This document shows, one piece after another, positions 24,272-32,986 of a stretch of DNA of 37,989 nucleotides. The notes under the pieces are model-generated. The model saw only the letters and a list, made by a program, of their open reading frames with translations. It did no database searches and had not been told where the DNA came from. This DNA comes from Ferrimicrobium sp. (GTDB lineage Bacteria; Actinomycetota; Acidimicrobiia; Acidimicrobiales; Acidimicrobiaceae). The translations under genes were made by a program, and so were the position numbers. Location: the NCBI GenBank assembly GCA_027365375.1, contig DAHXNM010000141.1, positions 1 through 37,989 of the forward strand, read 5' to 3'. The stretch's first letter is position 1; the number at the start of each line of letters is the position of its first letter.

Positions 24272-24678
24272 CCGCTGATGCTGGGTCCGATTCGTGTCGT
24301 GGTGATCTCGATGAGAACACGACGTTCAGCGATCATCGATGCACGATATCCCTCCCAGTCGTTATGTTCGCCCGCAGCTAGCCGGTAGTACTGAACCAGC
24401 TCCTCCATCGCTTCTGGCAAGGAGTGAACCGATGCGACCCCGTCGATCTGGATCCAGTCGCCGAAGAAAGCGTCCGGGAACACGCAGACAAAGGCGGATG
24501 GATTATTACGAAGGTTTTTTGTCTTTATAGCGGTCTCCCGAGATGAGATTCCTATGGTGCTTGCTGTGAGTCGAACGGCGAGTACCGGCGAGAGCTGGAT
24601 ACTGCGATCCTTGCGGAAGGTTCCTAAGACTGCATGATGGTTGCTGTCGAGAAAGTCGAGCGTGGGTGGTGAGGCCAT
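24268..24678 (-). CDS. PPOX-class (probably F420-dependent) oxidoreductase
   Basis: From the ATG at 24678 (AGGA eight bases upstream; 10 bp after the MFS gene's stop) the product has 136 residues. The pattern FLDSNHHAVLGTFRKDRSIQLSPVLAVRL, ISSRETAIKTKNLRNNPSAFVCVF and DWIQIDGVASV is that of the split-barrel pyridoxamine-oxidase-like family, in particular the actinobacterial F420-binding branch (Rv1155-like). It would reduce or oxidise a small organic substrate using F420 or FMN. A longer reading from 24732 would overlap the MFS gene by 44 bp and adds nothing recognisable. Cofactor assignment is inferred from the family. Confidence 0.75.
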   Translation of the reverse strand: MASPPTLDFLDSNHHAVLGTFRKDRSIQLSPVLAVRLTASTIGISSRETAIKTKNLRNNPSAFVCVFPDAFFGDWIQIDGVASVHSLPEAMEELVQYYRLAAGEHNDWEGYRASMIAERRVLIEITTTRIGPSISG

Positions 24679-24688
24679 GAGGTTAATC

Positions 24689-26017
24689 CTATTGGGTTGT
24701 CGGGTTTTCGTCCTCAGGGACAATGATATCATCAGCTAGGGCAGCCTCACGGCGTGCAATCTCTTCTGGGGGTGCCGCATTCCGGAAAAAGAAGTAGTAG
24801 GCAAAGGCTGAAGCCGTTTGGATGACGCTGGCTATCTCAAATGGTAGCGAGAGGCTCACGTCGTCTAGGAGGTAACCGGTCAGAGTAGGAGATGCCGCCA
24901 TCACGATCTGAGATGGGAGATTTGAGAGTGCTGCGACCCGAGCCTGTTCTGAGGGATCGGCCATAGCGAGCACGTATGACTGTCGCAAGGGGAGAGCCAC
25001 GCGTTGGGCGAACATCCGAATCGTGTAGATGATGCCTGCAATGACGAAGGTGGGGGAGAGTGCTAGCGGAATCAAGAGCAGCCCCTGGGCGATGCGCAGC
25101 CACGAGGTAATTCGTACGGTACCAAAACGCTGCGCCATTTTAGGAGCGATGAGTCCTGATCCTAGAGTGATTATGTTCACGACCAAATAGAGTTCACCAA
25201 TACTGACCTCGTTGGCGTGGTAGCGGATATAGAGCCAATAGGTGACGAAAGGACCAAACATTCCAACTGCGGCTCCGTTGAGCGTGTTGGTGACCCACAG
25301 TCGATAGAGCAGCCATCGTGATCGTTGGGGAAAGGCAAATACCTTCTCTTGCTTGTGCTCGGCTGGGTGAGAGGCTTGAGAAGGATGATTGGAGAGAAAC
25401 ATCGCAATGACGCTTGCAACGAGTGCCGCGGCTGCGGCGATGAGCATACTTGGGCGAAATACTGCGACTGCTACCGCTCGCGCGACATGTTGTTGTCCGG
25501 AGATGGCCGCGAGCCCGGTGCCGATGAGCGCTCCAGCCGTCGAGGCCAACGACACCAGCGAGAATGCTCTATTGCGGTTAGATGGGTTGATGGAGTTGAC
25601 GATTAGCTGTGATTCTGCGGGTTGATAGGGACCCACCATGCCGGCACCGGCACCAGCTCCACGTCCAAAGCTCGCCAGAGCTGCAAAAATGAATAGGACT
25701 GCCGTATCGCTGGAGAAGGCATAGACGACACCCGCCACAGCCACCAAGGCGGGGACGACGATCATAAAGGATTTGGCGCCGACCTTGTTGGTGGCAAATC
25801 CAATCCCCGAGGACATTCCAGCAGCAACAAGGGCGACTATGAGATAGAGGATTCCGAGTTCGAACCCATTGAAGCCGAGGGTAGCGAGGTAGATAGGCAC
25901 CGCAATGCCTGCGATCGCCCGCGATACGCTCATTGCCACTCTGGCTGTGAAAATCAAGGATAAATCTTTGGTCTGGAGTACCTCCAACCAGGAGCCGGAG
26001 CTTGCCGCCTTCGTCAA
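24689..26017 (-). CDS. MFS transporter (12 TM)
   Basis: This 442-residue membrane protein starts at a TTG with GAGGT seven bases upstream. About 12 hydrophobic segments are visible, with an MFS-like N-terminal bundle (ARVAMSVSRAIAGIAVPIYLATL), a motif A-like loop (GFATNKVGAKSFM) and a charged central loop (HPSQASHPAEHKQEK). The substrate cannot be read. It is the first gene of a three-gene unit with the PPOX protein and the sirtuin, which might export or import the PPOX substrate, but this is inference. Confidence 0.8.
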   Translation of the reverse strand: MTKAASSGSWLEVLQTKDLSLIFTARVAMSVSRAIAGIAVPIYLATLGFNGFELGILYLIVALVAAGMSSGIGFATNKVGAKSFMIVVPALVAVAGVVYAFSSDTAVLFIFAALASFGRGAGAGAGMVGPYQPAESQLIVNSINPSNRNRAFSLVSLASTAGALIGTGLAAISGQQHVARAVAVAVFRPSMLIAAAAALVASVIAMFLSNHPSQASHPAEHKQEKVFAFPQRSRWLLYRLWVTNTLNGAAVGMFGPFVTYWLYIRYHANEVSIGELYLVVNIITLGSGLIAPKMAQRFGTVRITSWLRIAQGLLLIPLALSPTFVIAGIIYTIRMFAQRVALPLRQSYVLAMADPSEQARVAALSNLPSQIVMAASPTLTGYLLDDVSLSLPFEIASVIQTASAFAYYFFFRNAAPPEEIARREAALADDIIVPEDENPTTQ

Positions 26018-26467
26018 TGGGTTACCTCAATTAGCATACGCTTACAAACTAGTTGTAAACTGCAAGTATTCCTGTCGTCTCGAAGAACTGCGGTTGTGGT
26101 TATCGAGCGTGTCAGAGACCTAAGGTTTTCAGCGTGGAGATGGATAACGGTCACCAGATCTTAGAGGTACGGCATCTAGGATGCGGTGCAGATTAAATCA
26201 AGACAGATTAAATCAGGACAGATTCCATCCGCACTAGAACCCTGGGTATACAATAGCATCGATGCCGGAGCGTGTGACAGTTGGTTTTTCTTTTGGTGGC
26301 TACTCGTAGCCGATCAGAGCTTCACATTCGGGTCCAAGATCTATAGATCCCGACGGAGCGGGCGCGATAGCGCTATTCGAGACAGCCGCAATGTCTGAAC
26401 GCTGCCACTAGCTGATCGGCCCAGGTGTCGTAGGCTACCCGGCTCTCCGGTTATGGCGGAGTAGATG
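26018..26467. other. Intergenic region upstream of the MFS gene
   Basis: 450 bp with no recognised gene. It holds the 15-bp tandem repeat at 26189-26233 and a perfect 12-bp palindrome GATCTATAGATC at 26338-26349. A short frame starting at 26186 is made of the repeat and is unlikely to be a gene. The promoter of the MFS-PPOX-sirtuin unit must lie here, but I could not pick it with confidence. Confidence 0.5.
26189..26233. repeat. 15-bp tandem repeat, about three copies
   Basis: CAGATTAAATCAAGA (26189-26203), CAGATTAAATCAGGA (26204-26218) and a diverged third copy CAGATTCCATCCGCA (26219-26233). Each of the first two contains the dyad GATT-A-AATC, as in an operator array. Confidence 0.6.
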
Positions 26468-29422
26468 TCATTCGCTGATATCTGGCGAAAATCCTTGCCG
26501 TAGCAGATTCTCTGAGATCACCTGTTGGTCGGCGAACTGGATCAGATACGATGGTCCACCAGCCTTGAAACCTACGCCGGAGTTGCCAAAACCGCCAAAG
26601 GGATGCCTTCCGGGCACGGCACCGGTGATGCCACGATTGACATAGAAGTTCCCCGCCCGTGCCGCATTCGCCACCCGGGCGATTGCCTGAGCGGATCGCG
26701 AGAATACCCCTTGAGTCAGTGCATAGATAGTGTCGTTTGCCCGCCAGATGGCGTCGTCGAGATCGTCTGCACGCTCCACCGTTAGGACTGGACCAAAGAT
26801 CTCCTCGCGATAGAGAGGCGATTGGCGATCGGGGTTTACGAAGACAGTTGGAGGAACGAAGTAACCATCGCTCTCTGGCGCTATCCCTTGCTGTAACAGC
26901 TCTGAACTCTTCTTACCCTCTTCGATCATGCGCGTGATCTTGGCGAAGGCAGCATCATCCACAACGGGACCCACCTGGATGGCTGGGTCACGAGGATCAC
27001 CGACGATCAGCGTGTTGGTGGCGAGTGCGAGACGATCGACGAAGGCATCGAAGATCTGGCGATGGACAATCACCCGCGAACACGCTGAACACTTCTGACC
27101 GGCAAACCCAAATGCAGAGTAGATCACGCCGGGTACAGCTTGGTCGAGGTCGGCATCTGCATCGACCACTATCGCGTTTTTCCCTCCCATCTCTGCAACG
27201 ACTCGTTTCAAGGATGTTTGACCAGGTACGACGTGGCTGGCGGCCTCGATGATATCAAGTCCAACCGCTCGGGAGCCGGTGAAGGCGATGGTCGAGATCT
27301 GTGGGTGGCGAACGAGTTTTGCACCTACGGTCTCCCCTCGACCTGGAACGAGGCAGAGAGTGCCTGCTGGTAGTCCAGCATGCTCAAACGCACGTGCGAT
27401 GTAGCTCGCAGTGATAGGCGTCTGCTCGGCCGGCTTCAGGATCACAGAGTTGCCCATTACCAGGGCTGCCGCCGTCATCCCCATCGGGATCGCTAGAGGG
27501 AAGTTCCATGGTGGAATCACTAGGGTGACCCCCCGGCTGCGATAACGCAGCTGATTGGTCTCGCCCGCGGGAGAGTCGAGTCGTTCGGTGTCGAGTCGCT
27601 CCGCCCAGATTGCGTAGTACTCGAGAAAGTCAATCGCTTCGCCGATATCATTGTCGGCTTCAAGCCAGGGCTTGCCAGCCTCCATGATCTCGATGGCGTT
27701 GATCTCGCTTCGACGGCTGCGCAGATAGGCGGCTGCCTTGCGGAGAATAGTGGCGCGCTCTGGAAGCGATGCGCTTGACCACCCGGGTTGCGCAGCAAGT
27801 GCCGCCGAGGCTGCTGCCTCCACCTGCTCTTCGCTGGCCTCTTCGATCTGGGCAAGAATTTGGGTCGGGTTCGCTGGATTCAACGAAGTCGACCAGACGC
27901 CACTCTCAGCGAGAGGGAGACCGATTGAAAGTCGGATTTTGTTGCTGGTGTTTAACGTCGCGGCGACGTTGTCTATAGCCTCCTGCTGGAGCCGCATCTC
28001 GTGCTGGTGATGGAATTCAGTCGTCGGCTCGTGCGTATATCCAGTGGGATATCCGGTTGGAGGTCTTGATTCGCGTGTGAGTTTAGGAGGCGCGACCAGG
28101 CGTGCGATTGACTGCTTGCTTCCAAAGCGCGCCCTGACGAAGGAGGAGTTCGACGTATTTTCGAGCAGACGGCGCACAAGATAGCTCATGCCCGGTAGTA
28201 GTTCACCTACTGGGGTATAGATCCTTACCGACTGGCCCTGGGCGAGCAGTGCTGAGGACATCGGTTCTGCCATCCCAAAGAGCATCTGAATCTCATAGTC
28301 ATCTGGAGTGAGTCCAAGGCTCCGGGCGTAGGCGATGGCGAAGGAGAGGGAGCGGAGATTGTGGGAGCCAAAGGCTGGATGCACCTTCCGGTGATTATCG
28401 AGAAGTAGCTTGATAGATTCCTCGTAACTGATATCGCTCTCGGCCTTATCTGTGAAGACTGGAGGGGTGTGCGACTCCGAGGAGGCCTGGGCGAACTCAG
28501 TATCCCAGTATGCGCCCTTGACAAGGCGTATCCATAGACGTGGATTGCCAGACTCTTGGCCCTCTAGACGAGTTAGCAGCGACTTGAGCTCGGCAACATG
28601 TCGACGGAGATACGCCTGCATCACTAGCCCAAGTTGGAGGTCGGCGAAGTTTGGGTCACCCACTAACCGGTTGAAGATCTCAAGCGTCAACTCATAGGTG
28701 TCATAGTGCTCCATGTCGAGGAAGATCAAGCTGCCGGCATCTTGTGCTGACTTTAGGAGTGGGGTGATGCGTTCGATGACCTCGTCTATGGCGCCTCGAC
28801 GTTGCAACGGTCCGTAGTGAGGAGTGAGCGCGCTCGGCTTGACGCTGATGCTGATCTTGGGTCCAGTGAGCTTGGCGTTGATCGCGATAAATGGAGCAGA
28901 GGTGGAGAGCCGGTCGTGGATGTCGGTAAGGCGGTTGATGTACCTGTCGCTCTCTGGGTAGGTGATGATCTTCTCACCCAGCAGGTCAACCGTGGTCAGA
29001 TAGCCCTGGTGGGCCATCTGACCTACTTTGCGAGCAATCTCATCGAGCTCAGTACCGAGGATAAATTGGTTAGCCATCTCGATGATGTTGTTTCGAGTCA
29101 GCGATGTCAATACCGAGCGGCCGATACCAAGTTTGGAGGCGAGTGACTGGCTTGCAGCCATCCATTTTGGAGCTCTGGGATCGAGGTATTCGAGCACGTG
29201 CGCAGTAGTCTGTTCCGGCCCATCTAGGGAAGGAAATACATCTACAAGTCGAAACAGGTCAGCGCGGAAGACAGGATCCTTCAGCGCTTGCTTCATAACC
29301 AATGAGGCGAATCCTTTGAGCTGGTAGACACCACTAGGGCCGTCGTAGGTGCTAATTGCAGCCGCGATCTCTTGGATCGCTGGCTCTAGTGATCCGCTGT
29401 GTACTGACTCCAAACTCATCAC
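26468..29422 (-). CDS. putA: Bifunctional proline dehydrogenase / glutamate-gamma-semialdehyde dehydrogenase
   Basis: The 984-residue protein carries both steps of proline catabolism. The N-terminal half is a proline dehydrogenase barrel (RLVKGAYWDTE, SHNLRSLSFAIAYARSLG, QMLFGMAEPMS). The C-terminal half, from about residue 500, is an ALDH: PWNFPLAIPMGM, GNSVILKPAEQTP, the general-base Glu in EMGGKNAIVVD, the catalytic Cys in GFAGQKCSACSR, and EEIFGPVLTVE. Proline is oxidised to P5C with FAD and then to glutamate with NAD+, with channelled intermediate. There is no N-terminal ribbon-helix-helix DNA-binding domain, so it should not repress its own gene. The start at 29422 has a second ATG directly after it. 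Its nearest upstream neighbour, the hydrolase gene, is divergent. Confidence 0.95.
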   Translation of the reverse strand: MMSLESVHSGSLEPAIQEIAAAISTYDGPSGVYQLKGFASLVMKQALKDPVFRADLFRLVDVFPSLDGPEQTTAHVLEYLDPRAPKWMAASQSLASKLGIGRSVLTSLTRNNIIEMANQFILGTELDEIARKVGQMAHQGYLTTVDLLGEKIITYPESDRYINRLTDIHDRLSTSAPFIAINAKLTGPKISISVKPSALTPHYGPLQRRGAIDEVIERITPLLKSAQDAGSLIFLDMEHYDTYELTLEIFNRLVGDPNFADLQLGLVMQAYLRRHVAELKSLLTRLEGQESGNPRLWIRLVKGAYWDTEFAQASSESHTPPVFTDKAESDISYEESIKLLLDNHRKVHPAFGSHNLRSLSFAIAYARSLGLTPDDYEIQMLFGMAEPMSSALLAQGQSVRIYTPVGELLPGMSYLVRRLLENTSNSSFVRARFGSKQSIARLVAPPKLTRESRPPTGYPTGYTHEPTTEFHHQHEMRLQQEAIDNVAATLNTSNKIRLSIGLPLAESGVWSTSLNPANPTQILAQIEEASEEQVEAAASAALAAQPGWSSASLPERATILRKAAAYLRSRRSEINAIEIMEAGKPWLEADNDIGEAIDFLEYYAIWAERLDTERLDSPAGETNQLRYRSRGVTLVIPPWNFPLAIPMGMTAAALVMGNSVILKPAEQTPITASYIARAFEHAGLPAGTLCLVPGRGETVGAKLVRHPQISTIAFTGSRAVGLDIIEAASHVVPGQTSLKRVVAEMGGKNAIVVDADADLDQAVPGVIYSAFGFAGQKCSACSRVIVHRQIFDAFVDRLALATNTLIVGDPRDPAIQVGPVVDDAAFAKITRMIEEGKKSSELLQQGIAPESDGYFVPPTVFVNPDRQSPLYREEIFGPVLTVERADDLDDAIWRANDTIYALTQGVFSRSAQAIARVANAARAGNFYVNRGITGAVPGRHPFGGFGNSGVGFKAGGPSYLIQFADQQVISENLLRQGFSPDISE

Positions 29423-29515
29423 CTCATACTACCCTTAAAGCGTTATCTCGGTTCGAGAATCGGTGGTAGTCGTAGTGTCTTGGGTCAAGGTGTCCTAGAG
29501 GTGAGGTGGCAGGTC

Positions 29516-30379
29516 ATGGAGACGCTTGAGGTGAAGATGCGAGATGGTGTTCGGCTTGTATTGGATCGGTTTGATCCAGTCGGTCCTAGTCTCACAGCTT
29601 CGGTGATCTTGCTGCATGGGCTCTCGTCGAATGCACAACTGTGGTGGCCTGTGGCTCGTTTGCTCTCAGAACATGGAGTTTGCAGCTACACCGTCGATCA
29701 GAGGGGCCATGGTCGTTCGGGTGGGGCGGGTTCCCCGATGGGGATCGCCGAGAGCGCGGATGATCTTCTAACCGTGGTGAAGGATATCTCGCCCAGCGAA
29801 CCACTAGCGGTCGTGGGGCAGTCATGGGGTGCCTCGGTGGCGCTGCATTACGGAGCGGTCGCCGCCGATCAGCCAGAGGTCAGGCCCTATGTGGTTGGTC
29901 TAGTTGATGGCGGATTTCAAGCTATGGGGCGTGCTTTTTCATCTAGGGAGGATGCGCTCAGACAGTTGCGTCCTGCCGAGATTGATGGGCGACCGATCGA
30001 GGAGCTGGACGCTTTTTTTCGACGGCGGTACGAGGATTGGGATCCAGAGGTCTTACTCGCTGCCCGAGCTGGTTTTCACATCGACTCTGCTGGGCTAGCC
30101 TATCGGCGATTGGCAGTCAGAGACCATATGGTCATTTTGGGCGATCTAATAGATTACGAGCCACACATCGATGCAGGGCGTCTTCGCTCCAAGCTGCTCT
30201 TGATCCCTGCGCTTGCAGGGAGTCCAGAGGCGGATGAGGCAAAGACGGTGGCTGCAGGAAGACTGCTCGCAGAGGCTCCTAACCAAGGCTGGCTTCGCCC
30301 GATGATCGGCGATCACGATCTTCATGCCCAGTATCCCGAGCGTATCGCCGAGATCATTTTCGAGTCGCTTTCGGCCTAG
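29516..30379 (+). CDS. Alpha/beta-fold hydrolase
   Basis: I chose the ATG at 29516 (METLEVKMRDGVRLVLDRF, 287 residues) over the TTG at 29480, whose extra 12 residues do not look like the family. The hydrolase features are HGLSSNAQLW (oxyanion), DQRGHGRS, nucleophile elbow VGQSWGASVAL and the C-terminal His in GDHDLH. This resembles esterases, lysophospholipases or MhpC-like C-C hydrolases. It is a single gene between putA and the ferredoxin reductase. Substrate unknown. Confidence 0.8.
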   Translation: METLEVKMRDGVRLVLDRFDPVGPSLTASVILLHGLSSNAQLWWPVARLLSEHGVCSYTVDQRGHGRSGGAGSPMGIAESADDLLTVVKDISPSEPLAVVGQSWGASVALHYGAVAADQPEVRPYVVGLVDGGFQAMGRAFSSREDALRQLRPAEIDGRPIEELDAFFRRRYEDWDPEVLLAARAGFHIDSAGLAYRRLAVRDHMVILGDLIDYEPHIDAGRLRSKLLLIPALAGSPEADEAKTVAAGRLLAEAPNQGWLRPMIGDHDLHAQYPERIAEIIFESLSA

Positions 30380-30734
30380 AGGCGGCGTTGTTCGCCAAGT
30401 GAGGTCTGTTGTTCGGGGCTGGGGCCCGCATCCTCCGAGCGGCGGGTGATCCAGATGGCGTGTGGGTGAGAGTGTTGGCTTGTGATTGGTCATCGGTATC
30501 GGCCCAGATCGAACCAGAGTCTATGTTTTGTCTTTAACGCCAAGAGACACCGTGAACGCAACCGACATTTTGTGTTTAGAGCTCTGGCCAACCTCTCCTG
30601 CTGGCTGCGTCGGCCTTTGCCGTCTCCGGTATCTGCGTGTGATGCACTAACTCGGGTGATCGGCTGGGCGCTATCGGCGCGAGTGAGTGATGATCGGTAG
30701 ACGCTATCGGCTCTTGCGCTCAGGTGATCGCTGG
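30380..30734. other. Intergenic stretch, nothing recognised
   Basis: About 355 bp between the hydrolase and the 3' end of the ferredoxin reductase gene. It has GC-rich inverted segments (such as GGCGGCG...CGCC at about 30382) but no clean terminator with a T-run, and only short frames without motifs. Confidence 0.4.
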
Positions 30735-31784
30735 CTATCCGAGTATTGACAATGAGAAAAAGTCGCCTTGCTGGTCGGTAAACGGCTCGGTGTAGACCAC
30801 ACCTGGTTTTAATGAGTTGACCGCTCGCGAGCAGTCGGCGACGAAGGGGTCACTGCCGGCGATGAACACGGCGGTGTCGGCCAGTGAAGGAGTGATGGCT
30901 TCAAGGATCCCCGGTATGCGGCCATGGTGATGTGGCTCGGTGGTGCAGGTTAGGTCATGATCATGACGTGTGTAGCTGACCTGGAGCTCAAAGTTTGAGT
31001 AGCGTCGTTTGAGGTATTCGAGTTGTCCTAACGGATAGACATCTGCTGGCGTGCGTGCTGAGAACACGAGAGTGACCGGATGTGCAAAGCCCCGTCGAAG
31101 TGCAGCCTCGGTGAGCGACATGATCGGGGCGAGGCCGGACCCGCCGGCGATCAGTAGAACGGGCGTGGCGATTGCGGGGTCACCGATGAAGGAGCCGTAA
31201 GGCCCATTTACCATGAGGGTCTCGCCGATTGATACGCGGTCGGTGAGCCAGCTGCTGGTCTGGCCGAAGGGTTCACGAGTGATGTAGAAGGTCAATTCGC
31301 CGTCGGGGCGCGGAGCATTCGCCATCGAGTAGTTGCGCAGAGGATGCTCCGGTGGCGCTCCAAGTTGCATATGTTGACCGGGCCAGAATCGGAGCGACTC
31401 GCCAACGGGGCGAAGGCGTAACTCGATGATGGAGGGGGTGCGCTCTATACGTTCTACTACGACATAGGGGACCTGTTCGCGAGGTGGGAATAGCGTCGGC
31501 TTTGCGTCCTCAGTTCCCCATTCGATCTCGAGGCACTCCGATAGCGGTTTGGCCATGCACATCGCTCCATAACCTTGCTCGCGATCCTCTTTTGAGAGAG
31601 CCATGTCTAAGACGAACCCTTGGTCGAAGGAGCCAGAGCGGACCTTAACCTTGCACTCGCCACAGGTTCCGGCCCGACAGTTGTTCGGCAGTGCCCAACC
31701 CTCGGCCTCGAGGGCGGCCAAGACGGTCATGCCATCGGGGCAGGGAATCTCATTGCCTGACGGATAGAGCCTTATTACTGACAC
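30735..31784 (-). CDS. 2Fe-2S ferredoxin/FAD-NAD(P)H reductase component of an oxygenase
   Basis: This 349-residue protein begins at a GTG with AAGGAGG upstream. The N-terminus is a plant-type ferredoxin domain with cluster ligands Cys36, Cys41, Cys44 (CRAGTCGEC) and Cys76. Then comes a ferredoxin-NADP reductase-like module: FAD motif RNYSMAN, GPYGSF, NAD motif LLIAGGSGLAPIMSL and FIAGSDPFVADC. Such proteins pass electrons from NAD(P)H to a diiron or Rieske oxygenase. The domain order (ferredoxin first) is that of BenC- and MmoC-type reductases, opposite to PaaE. It is divergent from the diiron gene at 31961 across 176 bp, which suggests it is that oxygenase's electron donor. Confidence 0.9.
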   Translation of the reverse strand: MSVIRLYPSGNEIPCPDGMTVLAALEAEGWALPNNCRAGTCGECKVKVRSGSFDQGFVLDMALSKEDREQGYGAMCMAKPLSECLEIEWGTEDAKPTLFPPREQVPYVVVERIERTPSIIELRLRPVGESLRFWPGQHMQLGAPPEHPLRNYSMANAPRPDGELTFYITREPFGQTSSWLTDRVSIGETLMVNGPYGSFIGDPAIATPVLLIAGGSGLAPIMSLTEAALRRGFAHPVTLVFSARTPADVYPLGQLEYLKRRYSNFELQVSYTRHDHDLTCTTEPHHHGRIPGILEAITPSLADTAVFIAGSDPFVADCSRAVNSLKPGVVYTEPFTDQQGDFFSLSILG

Positions 31785-31921
31785 CGGGCCTCCTTAAAAC
31801 ACTCAACACACGTTTAGGTCTCTCGCTCCTCGATCACAGCGTCGCAGTTCGTGTCCTTCGACACCATTGGCGACTGCACTGTGATCTATGAGACGAGAGC
31901 CTGTGCTACTATTGTAACCAG

Positions 31922-31937
31922 CCGACCGAATGGTCGG
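31922..31937. promoter_or_regulatory. Palindromic operator, probable TetR (PaaR-like) site
   Basis: CCGACCGAATGGTCGG: two perfect 6-bp arms around a 4-bp centre, of the form common for TetR repressors of acyl-CoA pathways in actinobacteria. It lies between a possible -10 box (TACTAT, 31908-31913) and the GTG start at 31961, so a bound repressor would block the diiron operon. The divergent reductase promoter is within reach too. The repressor at 35929 is the natural candidate. Confidence 0.6.
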
Positions 31938-31960
31938 TAGATGTGTGAAAGGGGAGTGCA

Positions 31961-32986
31961 GTGACACAGGCGCACGACGGACTCGGCGGATCGATGGAGT
32001 TTCCCCCGCCGATTGAGCAGCCAAACATCTTTCCGTTGTCGTGGGAGTCTCAGACGACGAAGCTCGAAGAGATTTGGGCCTCGGCACAGAAGGAGTACTG
32101 GGATCCAGCACGGCTTCCGTGGGACGGTCTGCGACCCGAGCAGATGTCCCCAGCAGAGCGCGAGGCGGTTGCATACTGGTTCTCGCTTCTTTCTGTGTTC
32201 GACGCATCGGCTCCACCGGTGTTCGCGACAGCCTTAGTGCATGCGTATGAGATTCATGAGGAGGATCCGGTTCGACGCGCGTTCTTCTCGATCACCCGTG
32301 ATGAGCAGAATCACGAGATAGTCTGTGGTAAGGCGATCTCACTCCTGACGCCAGGAGCCCCACTCGACTACGAACCACAGTCTGACCTGGGGCGCAGGGC
32401 AAAGCGCAACGTTGAGTGGCTCTATCACAATGGGGCTCGTTATTGGAACGGTTATAAGAAGGCGGTTCCTCGCTACTCGATGGCTGTGCTTTTTAGCTCC
32501 TTCCTGATGGGAGAGGTCGCCTCGGCTACCTTGTTCCAATACATGTTCAACCACACAACGATTCCCGTCTTCAAGGAGGCTTTCCGAGCGATAGGCCGCG
32601 ACGAGGGTCGACACATGGCGATCTGCCTTTCCCTGATGGAGCGCGACTACCCAAAGATCTCTGACGAGGATCGTTCGGTCGTGACCAAACAGATTCGGGC
32701 TGGCTATGTCTTCCTCTCCGGCATCCTTTTTGAGCCCCCATCCGATTTCTGGGACCTACCCGAAGATTTTATTTCGACACAGCGTGAGATAGAAGAGGTA
32801 GCCCGTGCAGCAGGGCTGGGTGTCGCCACCTACGATGAGAAGTTAGAGAATTGGCGCCAAGCGATGCTAAACGTCAAGGGAGTGCTGGAACGATATGACA
32901 TTCCGTTCCCGGCTATCCCTGAGGTTGGAATCTCTGGAGAGGAAGTCACGGACGTAAATTGGGACGAGATAATTCCAGTCTTTTAG
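31961..32986 (+). CDS. R2-like ferritin-fold diiron protein, probable oxygenase
   Basis: This 341-residue protein starts at a GTG preceded by AAAGGGGAG. Its helical bundle shows two ExxH metal motifs: DEQNHE in the second ligand helix and DEGRHM in the last. A further Glu is in LMGEVASATLF, and a possible Asp in SVFDASAPP sits where the first carboxylate is expected. This is the ribonucleotide-reductase R2-like superfamily, which includes R2lox, AurF and BoxB. It is much shorter than PaaA plus PaaC and shows no PaaA-type sequence. The divergent reductase and downstream acyl-CoA genes point to oxygenation of an aromatic or aliphatic acyl-CoA. The substrate is inference; a two-component monooxygenase is the best reading. 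Confidence 0.75.
   Translation: MTQAHDGLGGSMEFPPPIEQPNIFPLSWESQTTKLEEIWASAQKEYWDPARLPWDGLRPEQMSPAEREAVAYWFSLLSVFDASAPPVFATALVHAYEIHEEDPVRRAFFSITRDEQNHEIVCGKAISLLTPGAPLDYEPQSDLGRRAKRNVEWLYHNGARYWNGYKKAVPRYSMAVLFSSFLMGEVASATLFQYMFNHTTIPVFKEAFRAIGRDEGRHMAICLSLMERDYPKISDEDRSVVTKQIRAGYVFLSGILFEPPSDFWDLPEDFISTQREIEEVARAAGLGVATYDEKLENWRQAMLNVKGVLERYDIPFPAIPEVGISGEEVTDVNWDEIIPVF

Noticed and set aside
30482..30700. 72-residue plus-strand frame
   Set aside because: No ribosome-binding site and no motif; composition looks like chance.
31961..32986. Ribonucleotide reductase beta subunit
   Set aside because: No alpha subunit or NrdF tyrosine context nearby; the divergent oxygenase reductase and acyl-CoA operon favour an oxygenase.
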